This document shows, piece after piece, positions 50,781 through 59,244 of a DNA stretch of 64,000 nt. The DNA is from Sphingomonas sp. 28-66-16. Lineage in GTDB: Bacteria > Pseudomonadota > Alphaproteobacteria > Sphingomonadales > Sphingomonadaceae. The stretch is from contig NCGF01000013.1 in NCBI GenBank assembly GCA_002281485.1, forward strand, positions 1-64,000, given 5' to 3'. The translations under genes were made by a program, and so were the position numbers. Position 1 is the stretch's first letter, and the number at the start of each line of letters is the position of its first letter. The notes beneath the pieces were generated by a model. It ran no database searches. It saw only the letters and a list, made by a program, of their open reading frames with translations, and had not been told where the DNA came from.

Positions 50781-52001
50781 ATGGCGACCGCCGCCGAACT
50801 CGACGCTCCAGCCGCCGCGCTGGATGATTTCCGTGCCGACGTGCGGCAGTGGCTCGCCGACAATTTTCCCGCGAGCCTGCGGGGCAAGGACAATGCGCTG
50901 CGCGGGGTCGATGGCCCGACCGAGCTGAGCGACGAAGAGGCGCGCTGGACCAAGGCGATGGGCGACAAGGGCTGGGGCGTGCCGACCTGGCCGGCGGCCT
51001 ATGGCGGCGGCGGGCTCGATCGTGCCCAGGCGCGCGTGCTGCAGGAGGAAATGGCCCGCGCCGGCGCGTGGAACCCGATCGGCGGGATGGGCGTGATGAT
51101 GTTCGGGCCGACGCTCCTCGAATATGGCAGCGAGGCGCAGAAGCGCGAGCATATCCCGGCGATCGCCAGGGCCGAAGTGCGCTGGTGCCAGGGCTATTCG
51201 GAGCCCAATGCCGGCTCCGACCTCGCCAATCTCCAGACCTTTGCGGAGGACAAGGGCGATCATTATGTCGTCAACGGCCAGAAGACCTGGACCTCGGGCG
51301 GGCAATGGGCCGACAAATGCTTCTGCCTCGTGCGCACCGACAAATCGAAGAAGCATGAAGGCATCAGCTTCCTGTTGATCGACATGAAGGCGCCGGGGGT
51401 CGACGTTCGGCCGATCCGGATGATATCGGGCCAGTCGCCCTTCTGCGAGACCTTCTTCACCGATGTGAAGGTGCCCAAGGAAAATCTGGTCGGGCGCGAG
51501 GGCGAAGGCTGGACGATCGGCAAGCGGCTGCTCCAGCACGAGCGCCAGAATCTGTCGGGCGGCGGGGCCAATGCCGGCCGGATGTTCGCGGGCAAGGCGA
51601 TCGCGCAGCTCGCCAAGGAATATCGCGGCGCGAACGACGATGGCCGCGTCGCCGATGGCGATCTGCGGATGCGGATCGTCCGTCACGAGATGGACCAGCG
51701 CGCCTTCATGCTGACGTTGCGCCGCGCCGCGATCGAGGCGAAATCGAACCAGGGCCCGTCGGCGGCGACGTCGATCATGAAGAATGTCGGCGCGCGCCTC
51801 GTCCAGGAGCGTGCCGAATTGGCGATCGAGATCATGGGGATGAACGGGCTCGGCTGGGAAGGCGAGGGCTTCAGCGAGGCCGAGCTCAGCCAGACGCGCA
51901 CCTGGCTGTGGGGCAAGGCCGTCTCGATCTATGGCGGCTCGACCGAGATCCAGAACAACGTGATCGCCAAGCGCATCCTCGGGATGCTCGATCACCAATA
52001 G
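50781..52001 (+). CDS. Acyl-CoA dehydrogenase, larger subunit of a probable pair
   Basis: 406 residues of FAD-dependent acyl-CoA dehydrogenase fold: RWCQGYSEPNAGSDLANLQT (substrate/FAD loop), GDHYVVNGQKTWTSGGQWAD, GGSTEIQNNVIAKRILG at the end. The usual catalytic Glu in Tyr-Glu-Gly is Gly here (IYGGSTE), so the base would be the Glu of LLQHERQNLSGG, as in isovaleryl-CoA-dehydrogenase-like enzymes. ATG 50781 has AAGGAGAG about 6 bases before. A second, shorter ACAD follows after a palindromic repeat. Confidence 0.92.
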   Translation: MATAAELDAPAAALDDFRADVRQWLADNFPASLRGKDNALRGVDGPTELSDEEARWTKAMGDKGWGVPTWPAAYGGGGLDRAQARVLQEEMARAGAWNPIGGMGVMMFGPTLLEYGSEAQKREHIPAIARAEVRWCQGYSEPNAGSDLANLQTFAEDKGDHYVVNGQKTWTSGGQWADKCFCLVRTDKSKKHEGISFLLIDMKAPGVDVRPIRMISGQSPFCETFFTDVKVPKENLVGREGEGWTIGKRLLQHERQNLSGGGANAGRMFAGKAIAQLAKEYRGANDDGRVADGDLRMRIVRHEMDQRAFMLTLRRAAIEAKSNQGPSAATSIMKNVGARLVQERAELAIEIMGMNGLGWEGEGFSEAELSQTRTWLWGKAVSIYGGSTEIQNNVIAKRILGMLDHQ

Positions 52002-52013
52002 CCAAGTCCCGTG

Positions 52014-52096
52014 CGTCACCCCGGCGAAAGCCGGAGTCTCGGGCGGCAGGCGCGGCGCCTTATTCCAGCAATACCCCGGCTTTCGCCGGGGTGACG
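52014..52096. repeat. Perfect 21-base inverted repeat (dispersed REP-like element)
   Basis: CGTCACCCCGGCGAAAGCCG followed by G (52014-52034) is exactly complementary to 52076-52096, with 41 bases between. Elements with this GTCACCCCGGCGAAAGCC core are common between genes of sphingomonads and relatives. It can form a long hairpin separating the mRNAs or translation of the two ACAD genes. Confidence 0.85.
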
Positions 52097-52125
52097 GGCT
52101 AAGTCCAATTTACGGGAAGTCTACA

Positions 52126-53193
52126 ATGGCTGCACTCACCGACGAACAAACGATGCTGCGCGACATGGCGCGCGAATGGGCCGACAATGAATCGCCGGTC
52201 GGCGCCTTCCGCAAGATTCGGGACGCCGCGCCCGATGCCGGCTATGACGTCGATGCCTGGCGCAAGATGGCCGAGATGGGGCTGGCGGGGATCGTGATCC
52301 CCGAGGCGTTCGGTGGAACCGCGTTCGGCTATCTGTCGCTTGGCCTGGTGCTCGAACAGCTTGGCCGCAATCTCGCCGCCTCGCCGCTGGCGTCGACCGC
52401 CGCCGCCGCCACGGCGATCGTGATGGGAGGCTCCGAGACGCTAAAGCCAGCATGGCTGCCGAAGATCGCGTCGGGCGAGGTGGTCGCCACGCTCGCGATC
52501 GACGAAGGCCCCGTCCACAACCCCGGCAAGATCGCGACGACCGTCAACGGGGGCAAGCTGACGGGGACCAAGGAATTCGTCGCCGAGGGGGACAGCGCTG
52601 CCCTGTTCGTCGTGGCCGCAACCGACGGGCTGTACCTCGTCGACGGCAACGCCCCGGGGATCACGCGCGCGCACCGGCACATGGCGGATTCGCGCAGCCA
52701 CGCGAGGGTCAGCTTCGATGGCGCGGCGGCCGAAAAGCTCGACGGCACGACGACCCAGGCGATCGTCGATCGCGCGACGGCCGCGGTGTGCGCCGAAATG
52801 CTGGGGCTTGCGGTCCAGGCGTTCGAGACCACCAATGATTATCTCAAGACGCGCGTCCAGTTCGGGCAGCAGCTGTCGACCTTTCAGGCGCTGCAGCACC
52901 GGATGGCGAAAATGTTCACCGAGCTCGAGCTGATGCGGTCAACGGTCGAAGGCGCGCTCGAGGCGATCGATGCGGGCCGGTCCGACGTCGATCAGGCGGT
53001 GACGCTGGCGAAAGCGGTGGCGGGCGAGACGCTCAAGCTGGTCAGTCGCGAGATGATCCAGCTCCACGGGGGCATCGGCATGACCGACGATTACGACGCC
53101 GGCTTCTATATCAAGCGGGCGGCGGTGCTCGAGGCGATGTGGGGCAATGCCAGCTATCATCGCGAGCGTTTTGCGCGGCTGAACGGCTATTGA
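52126..53193 (+). CDS. Acyl-CoA dehydrogenase, smaller subunit of a probable pair
   Basis: 355 residues: MAALTDEQTMLRDMAREW, GLAGIVIPEAFGGTAFGYL, TGTKEFVAEGDSA, TRVQFGQQLSTFQALQHRMA (the Arg and Gln-rich FAD part), IQLHGGIGMTDDYDAGFYIK. There is no Tyr-Glu-Gly motif, and no Glu-Arg pair at the alternative place, so the catalytic base appears absent. With the neighbour that has one, this suggests a heteromeric enzyme as known for steroid and some cyclic acyl-CoA degradations. Confidence 0.88.
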   Translation: MAALTDEQTMLRDMAREWADNESPVGAFRKIRDAAPDAGYDVDAWRKMAEMGLAGIVIPEAFGGTAFGYLSLGLVLEQLGRNLAASPLASTAAAATAIVMGGSETLKPAWLPKIASGEVVATLAIDEGPVHNPGKIATTVNGGKLTGTKEFVAEGDSAALFVVAATDGLYLVDGNAPGITRAHRHMADSRSHARVSFDGAAAEKLDGTTTQAIVDRATAAVCAEMLGLAVQAFETTNDYLKTRVQFGQQLSTFQALQHRMAKMFTELELMRSTVEGALEAIDAGRSDVDQAVTLAKAVAGETLKLVSREMIQLHGGIGMTDDYDAGFYIKRAAVLEAMWGNASYHRERFARLNGY

Positions 53194-53348
53194 CCGGCGG
53201 TCGCGCCGGGGGGCGACCGACCGCGATGCCGATCGATCGCCTTAATCCCAGCGTTTAGAATTCCGGTCCTGTTCTCGACGAATTTCGCGAACTATGACTT
53301 TTTGGCCACAGCACGGCTAAAGCTCGCTCATCATTGGCCTTGTTTTGC

Positions 53349-53377
53349 TTGACGCGACCGCAGCGAGTGTCTCTATT
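53349..53377 (+). promoter_or_regulatory. Probable promoter of the TonB receptor gene
   Basis: TTGACG (53349-53354), 17 bases, TCTATT (53372-53377), about 45 bases before the ATG at 53428. The region 53194-53427 has no gene and is AT-richer than the surroundings. Confidence 0.45.
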
Positions 53378-53427
53378 AGAGCTTACGGTACGGATCCGAT
53401 AGTGGTCTGACCTCATGGGAGATAGAG

Positions 53428-56400
53428 ATGCTCAAGACTCGTCTGTTGGCAGCGGCTGCGTGTTCCGTGGTGGCTCTTGCCCTTGCTTCGCCAGCTGCAG
53501 CTCAAAATGCTCCGGTGGCTCCGCTTCAAAAAGCCAACGACGAACCGATCCAGCAAGCGCCCGACATCGTCGTTACTGGATCGCTGATTCGCGGTACTCC
53601 AGAAGATGCGGCGCTGCCAGTTGATGTCATTACGAGTGATGAGCTTGCCCGCCAAGGTAGCCCGTCTGCGCTGGATCTTCTGAAGAACCTGCCGACGTCG
53701 AACGGCGTGATCGGTGATGCCAACCAATTTGATTCGCGTGCCCAGGGATCAGAAGGCGTCGCCAGCGTTAACCTGCGCGGGCTTGGCCCGCAGCGTACAC
53801 TGGTGTTGCTCAACGGCAAGCGCGTCGTCAGCGCGGGCACCGGCGTTCCCGTGGTAGACATAAACCTGTTGCCGCAAAGCGCGATCGGGCGGATTGAAAT
53901 ACTGAAGGACGGTGCGGCGGCAACCTATGGTTCGGATGCTGTCGCCGGCGTGGTCAATTTCATCACGCGCTCTGATCAGCAGGGTTTTCAGGCATCGGGC
54001 GACTATCGTTACATTCGCGGATCGACGGGAGACTACACAGGCGCGATCAGCTTTGGACATCACAAGGATGGGTTTCAGATGTTCGCCTCGTTCGGATATC
54101 AACATCGCTCGCCATTGCGCACGATCGATCGTCCTTTCACCGTGCAGCCTTATCCAAACAATCCGCAGGGCGGTTACACCGGTGGCGGCAATCCAGGCAA
54201 TTTCGGTTTTGGCGGTACCCCCAACTTCGTACGCGATCTTGGCTGCGAGGCGCTCGGGGGCTTCCGCAGCTTGCCAGGGTCGACCACCGATCGCTGCTTC
54301 AACAATTACGGCCAGTTCGACAATCTTGTCGAACCCGAAGATCGTTATCAGGCCTATGTCGAAACCAAGATCGATCTGACGACCAACCTGAAATTCAGCG
54401 CAAGTGCCCTGTACGGCTCCTCTTCGACGCGGATTACGACCTCGCCGAGCTATCTGCCAACGCTGCCACCTTCGGCTAATGCTGTCAGTGGCGGTGCCGG
54501 ATTGTTCATTATCCCGACCTATTCGCCCGCGCTTCGAGACTATTGCTCCCTTTATGGCGCGGCGTCGGGCTGCGTGACTGCGGGCGGTGCGCCAGTCGCC
54601 CCGGCGATCGCCTTCCCAGTTCTCTTCCGGCCGTTCCTGCTAGGCGGCAATCCGCTTTTTGCCGATGCACAGAATTCGCGCGCGTCAGCATTCAGTCAAC
54701 GCCAGTCCGAGTCGGTTCGTTTCACTGCGGGTCTCGAATGGTCAATCAATAGTAAGCTGACGCTCGAAGCCGGCTTTACCTATTCGGACTATAACCGCGG
54801 CATCGAGGGTACCGATACTTTCGGCGATCTAATCCAGAACGCGCTTGCCGGTTTTGGAGGGCCCAATTGCGCCTATGCGACGCCTGCTCAGCGGGCTGGG
54901 CTAACAGCGGCACAGGTTACGGCGTTGGCCGGCACCAATGGGTGCACCTTCTTCAATCCTTTCTCGACGGCGGTCGCCGCCAATGCGATCAGTGGGGTCG
55001 CTAATCCAAACTATGCCGGCACCCGTAGCCCTGTGGGGTTCAGTTTAGCGCCAGGCGCCGGCCTGATTAACGACCTAGCGACGATCGACAATTTCTTCCG
55101 GACATCGCGCAGCGACACCAACACCCAACTGCTCGTCGGCGACCTTGTGTTAAGCGGCCAGACTGGGCTGCGCCTTCCAGGCGGTGAGGTATCGTTCGCG
55201 ATTGGTGGCCAGTATCGCAGCAACAAATATTCCATCCGCTACAATGCGGACTCGAACCTCGACATCAATCCGTGCACCGGCTCGCCGCTCAATCCGGCTG
55301 CCACCTGCTCGCCGCAGACGGGCGCGCTTGGCTTTTTGGGAACCAACCGGAATCGCGCCCTCGATGGAACGGTTTATGCGTTCTTCGGTGAACTTCAGGC
55401 GCCAATCACCGATAGCATAAATGTACAACTGTCGGCTCGCTATGAGAATTACGGCGGCTCGGTGGGTTCTACTTTTAATCCGCAGGGACGCATTCGCTGG
55501 CAGTTGACCGACTGGCTCGCCATTCGCGGCGGCGCCGGTACCACCTTTCGTGGTCCGCCCGCCGAGAATCTCGCTGGACAGGTTACCTCGTTGCAAATCA
55601 TCGGGTCTTCGTTCCGGGCTATCGATATTCGCGGCAACCCCAATCTCAACCCGGAAAAGGCGACGACCTATGGCGGTGGTCTGATCCTCAAGATCGGTGG
55701 CTTGAACGCAAGTGTCGATTATTTTCGCTATGACCTTAACGGTCCGATTGAAGCCGAGCCCGTCGCGGGTATCGTCAGTGCGCTATTCGGAACCGCTTCC
55801 AACTGCACCGACCCGGCCTATGCCGCGCTCCGCAGCCGCTTTGACTTTAGCGGTGGTATTTGCGGGATCGGCACCGTCCAACGGTTGCGTACGAACCTGA
55901 TCAACAGCGCTAATGTCAGTACATCAGGTCTCGATTTTCAGGCTGACTATCGGTTCGATCTTGGCGGCGCCGATTTCCGGATCGGTGGCACGGGCACCTA
56001 TGTGATCAATTATAAAACCCAGAACATCAATGTGGAAGGCATCGTCGTACAGCCGGCGTTCGACGCCGTCGGCAAGCTCAACTTCCAGACCAGCGCTTAT
56101 CCGATCCCGCCGCTTAAAGGGAACATCTATCTCCAAGGCGATTGGGGCATTCACAGTGCGCGTTTCCAAGTGAACTATATCGACGGTTATCGCGATCAGC
56201 GTGCCGACCAGGCGGGCAGCATCTTCACATCCGCGGCAACCGCAGGTACGTTGGCTGGCACGGCCGTTACCGCGGGCGCGAACATTAGTTCATTCACGAC
56301 GCTCGATTTTACCTATCGGATGCAACTCAAGACAGGCACGACGATTTCGCTCTCGGCGCTCAACTTCCTCGATCAGTTGCCGCCGTTTGCCCGGCTCGAC

Positions 56401-56472
56401 TTCAACTATGATCCGTTCACGGCGTCACCACTTGGCTTTACAGCAAAGTTTGGCATAACCCAGAAGTTCTGA
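53428..56472 (+). CDS. TonB-dependent outer-membrane receptor
   Basis: 1014 residues: signal peptide (LAAAACSVVALALASPAAAQ), a TonB-box-like DIVVTGS, and a plug domain (about 50-170) with ITSDELARQGSPSALDLLKN, VNLRGLGPQRTLVLLNGKR, ILKDGAAATYGSDAVAGVVN. A long 22-strand barrel follows with many Tyr/Phe strand ends, finishing on Phe (KFGITQKF). It imports a large or scarce ligand using TonB energy; the ligand is not identifiable, though neighbours suggest a lipid-like acid. To the eye, third-position A/T is more frequent than in flanking genes. It is transcribed alone with promoter and terminator. Confidence 0.92.
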   Translation: MLKTRLLAAAACSVVALALASPAAAQNAPVAPLQKANDEPIQQAPDIVVTGSLIRGTPEDAALPVDVITSDELARQGSPSALDLLKNLPTSNGVIGDANQFDSRAQGSEGVASVNLRGLGPQRTLVLLNGKRVVSAGTGVPVVDINLLPQSAIGRIEILKDGAAATYGSDAVAGVVNFITRSDQQGFQASGDYRYIRGSTGDYTGAISFGHHKDGFQMFASFGYQHRSPLRTIDRPFTVQPYPNNPQGGYTGGGNPGNFGFGGTPNFVRDLGCEALGGFRSLPGSTTDRCFNNYGQFDNLVEPEDRYQAYVETKIDLTTNLKFSASALYGSSSTRITTSPSYLPTLPPSANAVSGGAGLFIIPTYSPALRDYCSLYGAASGCVTAGGAPVAPAIAFPVLFRPFLLGGNPLFADAQNSRASAFSQRQSESVRFTAGLEWSINSKLTLEAGFTYSDYNRGIEGTDTFGDLIQNALAGFGGPNCAYATPAQRAGLTAAQVTALAGTNGCTFFNPFSTAVAANAISGVANPNYAGTRSPVGFSLAPGAGLINDLATIDNFFRTSRSDTNTQLLVGDLVLSGQTGLRLPGGEVSFAIGGQYRSNKYSIRYNADSNLDINPCTGSPLNPAATCSPQTGALGFLGTNRNRALDGTVYAFFGELQAPITDSINVQLSARYENYGGSVGSTFNPQGRIRWQLTDWLAIRGGAGTTFRGPPAENLAGQVTSLQIIGSSFRAIDIRGNPNLNPEKATTYGGGLILKIGGLNASVDYFRYDLNGPIEAEPVAGIVSALFGTASNCTDPAYAALRSRFDFSGGICGIGTVQRLRTNLINSANVSTSGLDFQADYRFDLGGADFRIGGTGTYVINYKTQNINVEGIVVQPAFDAVGKLNFQTSAYPIPPLKGNIYLQGDWGIHSARFQVNYIDGYRDQRADQAGSIFTSAATAGTLAGTAVTAGANISSFTTLDFTYRMQLKTGTTISLSALNFLDQLPPFARLDFNYDPFTASPLGFTAKFGITQKF

Positions 56473-56498
56473 CGTGATCTTCGGTATCTGATTAAGTC

Positions 56499-56531
56499 GC
56501 CGCCCGGAGCCTGCTCCGGGCGGCTTTTTTT
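56499..56531 (+). terminator. Rho-independent terminator of the TonB receptor gene
   Basis: An 11-base perfect stem GCCGCCCGGAG / CTCCGGGCGGC with a 4-base loop CCTG is followed by seven T, 27 bases after the stop. Confidence 0.95.
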
Positions 56532-56557
56532 GAGCGCGTTTGGATTGGTATTTCTCC

Positions 56558-57880
56558 ATGGCCGCCCTCCCCGTCATGCCCGAGACAGCTGACGCTCGTG
56601 CCCTCAGGCTGCGCAGCTGGACGCTCGCGCTGCTGACCCTGGTCTATTTCTTCAGCTTCATGGATCGCTACATCCTGTCGATCTTGCTCGAGCAGATCAA
56701 GGCCGACCTCGGGCTCAACGACACCCAGCTCGGGCTGCTCTCCGGCTTCGCTTTCGCGATGTTCTATGCGACGCTGGGTATTCCGGTCGCTTGGCTTGCC
56801 GATCGCAAGAGCCGGCGCGACATCATCGCGATCGCGCTCACCTTGTGGAGCGTGATGACCGCCTTGTGCGGTACCGCCCAGAATTTCGTCCAGCTGCTGA
56901 TCTTCCGGATCGGCGTCGGCGTCGGAGAGGCGGGATCGAGCCCGCCGAGCCATTCGATCATCGCCGATCTCTATCCGCCCGGGCAGCGCGCGGGGGCGAT
57001 GGGCATCTATTCGACCGGGGTGGTGCTGGGCGGCGGCTTCGGCGCGATCATCGGCGGGCTGATCGCGGCCAGCTATGGCTGGCGCTGGGCGATGGCGGCG
57101 GTCGGCATTCCCGGCGTGTTGCTCGCCCTTTCGGTACGGTTGTGGATGGTCGAGCCGCGTCGCGGCCTTTCCGACCCGGCGCCGACATCCGACGATCCCC
57201 GGACGATGCCGTCGCTCGCCGATGGCTTTCGCAGTCTCGCGGCCTGCGCGCCGGCGGTCCACCTCATCCTCGCGGTGACGATCACCTCGCTGGTCGGCTA
57301 TGCCACCGCCAATTTCGGACCCTCCTATCTCCAGCGATCGTTCGGGATGACGCTGACCCAGGTATCGTTGATCTATGCGCCCGCAGTGGCTCTCACCGGG
57401 GCGTTTGGCGGGATCGTCGGGGGCAAGATCGCCGATGCGCTGGGGCGGCGCCACGGGCTGCACGTCCAGGCGTGGTTCGTCGCGGTGCTCAAGCTTGCGG
57501 CGCTGCCGTTCACCGTCGCCTTCTATCTGACCTATGACCTATCGGTCGGGCTGGGTGCCGTGCTGCTCTCGTACCTGCTGGCATCGAGCTATCTCGGGCC
57601 GAGCTTCGCGCTGATCCAGGGGCTCGCCCCCACCCGAATGCGGGCCGTTTGGGCAGCCATCACGTTGCTCGTGATCAATCTTGTGGGGCTGGGGTTGGGC
57701 CCGACTATCACGGGCCTGTTGAGCGATCTCTACCGACCGTATTTCGGCGTCGAGTCGCTCCGCTACGCCTTGCTCAGCGCCAGTTTGCTCACCCCGTGGG
57801 CAGTCTTTCATTATTGGCGCGCGGGGGTGATGCTTCAGCGACGATCGCAGGACGGGCAAGCGGCGCCGGCCGCCGCTTGA
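56558..57880 (+). CDS. MFS transporter, spinster/anion symporter-like
   Basis: 440 residues, 12 helices: FFSFMDRYILSILLEQIKADL in helix 1 (the Asp-Arg-Tyr pattern of the Spns-like/ACS MFS groups), LGIPVAWLADRKSRRDI (motif A), GVGVGEAGSSPPSHSIIADL, LQGLAPTRMRAVWAAI. Import of an organic acid across the inner membrane after the TonB receptor is plausible. ATG 56558 is preferred to TTG 56540. Its TGA immediately precedes the TGA of the convergent cytochrome gene. Confidence 0.88.
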   Translation: MAALPVMPETADARALRLRSWTLALLTLVYFFSFMDRYILSILLEQIKADLGLNDTQLGLLSGFAFAMFYATLGIPVAWLADRKSRRDIIAIALTLWSVMTALCGTAQNFVQLLIFRIGVGVGEAGSSPPSHSIIADLYPPGQRAGAMGIYSTGVVLGGGFGAIIGGLIAASYGWRWAMAAVGIPGVLLALSVRLWMVEPRRGLSDPAPTSDDPRTMPSLADGFRSLAACAPAVHLILAVTITSLVGYATANFGPSYLQRSFGMTLTQVSLIYAPAVALTGAFGGIVGGKIADALGRRHGLHVQAWFVAVLKLAALPFTVAFYLTYDLSVGLGAVLLSYLLASSYLGPSFALIQGLAPTRMRAVWAAITLLVINLVGLGLGPTITGLLSDLYRPYFGVESLRYALLSASLLTPWAVFHYWRAGVMLQRRSQDGQAAPAAA

Positions 57881-59143
57881 TCATCCTCCGCTGAGCGAAG
57901 CCGCAGGCTGGGGCGCGGGCGCACCGGGCATCCGCGCTGCATAATAGAGTGATACGGCATCGATTTCGCGGTCGGTAAGGTTGCGGGCGAGCGGCCCCAT
58001 CGAGTTGCCTGGCTCGGCGCCGCGCACGCCGATGCGGAAGAGCTTGAGCTGTTCCGCGAGATACCCCGGGAATTGGCCGTCGAGCGCCGAAAACCCTTTG
58101 GGAGACGCGCCCTCTGCCCCGTGGCAGGTGCTGCAGGCACCGATCCCGCGTTTCGCGTCGCCATCGGTCGCGAGCTGCCTGCCCAGTGCCAGCATGGCAG
58201 GGGCGGGGGCGAGCTTCATCGACTGTCGCCTGGGTTGGCTGGCATAATAATCGGCAAGCGCCGCGATGCGATCGTCCGACAGCTGGACGGCGACCGTCTG
58301 CATATAGCCGCTTTGCCGCGTCCCGTTGCGGAATGAGGTCAGCGCGTCGCGGATATAGACCTTGTTGAGCAGCGCGATGTTGGGAAATGCGCCGCTTGGC
58401 CGACCTGCGCCGTCCGCACCGTGGCAAGCCACGCATCCGGCGATCAGCGAACCGCTGTCGCCGATCGAATCGAAGCCGATCGCCGGCGCCGTGTATCGAT
58501 GGCTGTCGACGGGCGGGGCGAGGAAGTTCGGCAGCACATAGCCGTGCGACGCCCCGTTGACCGGGCCTGCGCGCGGTCCGGAGGGAGCGCTGGACCGGTC
58601 GCCATAGGCGAGCGCCTCGAACTGGGCGGTCGTCATCTTCGGCATCTGCTTCAGGAACGACACCACCGACCAGACTTCGTCATCGCGGTCCTGCACCGGC
58701 CATGAGGGCATGCCGCTATATTTCACGCCGTGCTTGACCACCCAGAACAAGTCGCGCGGCGGGAATTTGTCGATCTCGCGGAATAGATATTGGGGCCGGG
58801 GACGCATCGACAGTGCGACCGGATTCTGGCCGAGCCCCGGACCACTATGACAGCGGGCGCATACCCGCCCGTAATAGGCCGCACCCTTGGCTACCTGGCG
58901 CGGCGAGCCGAATTCGGCCGGTATGGTGAGGCCGCGCGCATGATAGGCGGTCGATCGCCGGAAAACGCCGTGGAGGATCAGGGCCCAGCCGGGCGGGTGT
59001 GGAATCGATGCCGACAGGTTGATCCAGCCGGCCGACAAAATGATGATCGCGACCGCGAGAATTGCGGCGCCGGTAGCGAGGAGCGGGCCAAACCACTGGC
59101 CAAACCGGCGGGGAAAAATCATGCTGAGGATCGATCGCGCCAT
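57881..59143 (-). CDS. Membrane-anchored triheme cytochrome c
   Basis: About 420 residues: an N-terminal membrane helix (LLATGAAILAVAIIILSAGWI), then three c-type domains with heme sites CARCH, CVACH and CSTCH, each followed by a Met ligand candidate (KYSGMPSWP, SGYMQTVAV, NSMGPLARN). It resembles the triheme subunits of periplasmic alcohol/gluconate dehydrogenases, which pass electrons to the quinol oxidase chain, but no flavin or quinoprotein partner is adjacent. ATG 59143 or 59155 gives the right start. It is the same strand as the TetR-type gene, 101 bases away. Confidence 0.88.
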   Translation of the reverse strand: MARSILSMIFPRRFGQWFGPLLATGAAILAVAIIILSAGWINLSASIPHPPGWALILHGVFRRSTAYHARGLTIPAEFGSPRQVAKGAAYYGRVCARCHSGPGLGQNPVALSMRPRPQYLFREIDKFPPRDLFWVVKHGVKYSGMPSWPVQDRDDEVWSVVSFLKQMPKMTTAQFEALAYGDRSSAPSGPRAGPVNGASHGYVLPNFLAPPVDSHRYTAPAIGFDSIGDSGSLIAGCVACHGADGAGRPSGAFPNIALLNKVYIRDALTSFRNGTRQSGYMQTVAVQLSDDRIAALADYYASQPRRQSMKLAPAPAMLALGRQLATDGDAKRGIGACSTCHGAEGASPKGFSALDGQFPGYLAEQLKLFRIGVRGAEPGNSMGPLARNLTDREIDAVSLYYAARMPGAPAPQPAASLSGG

Positions 59144-59244
59144 CGCTCTTTCCATTGTTCTGGTGATGGAACAACAAGTGCGATCGCGAAAAATTGTTCC
59201 CTTGGCATAGCCGCGAGCGCCGGCCATGCCCGAGACGGCCGGGC

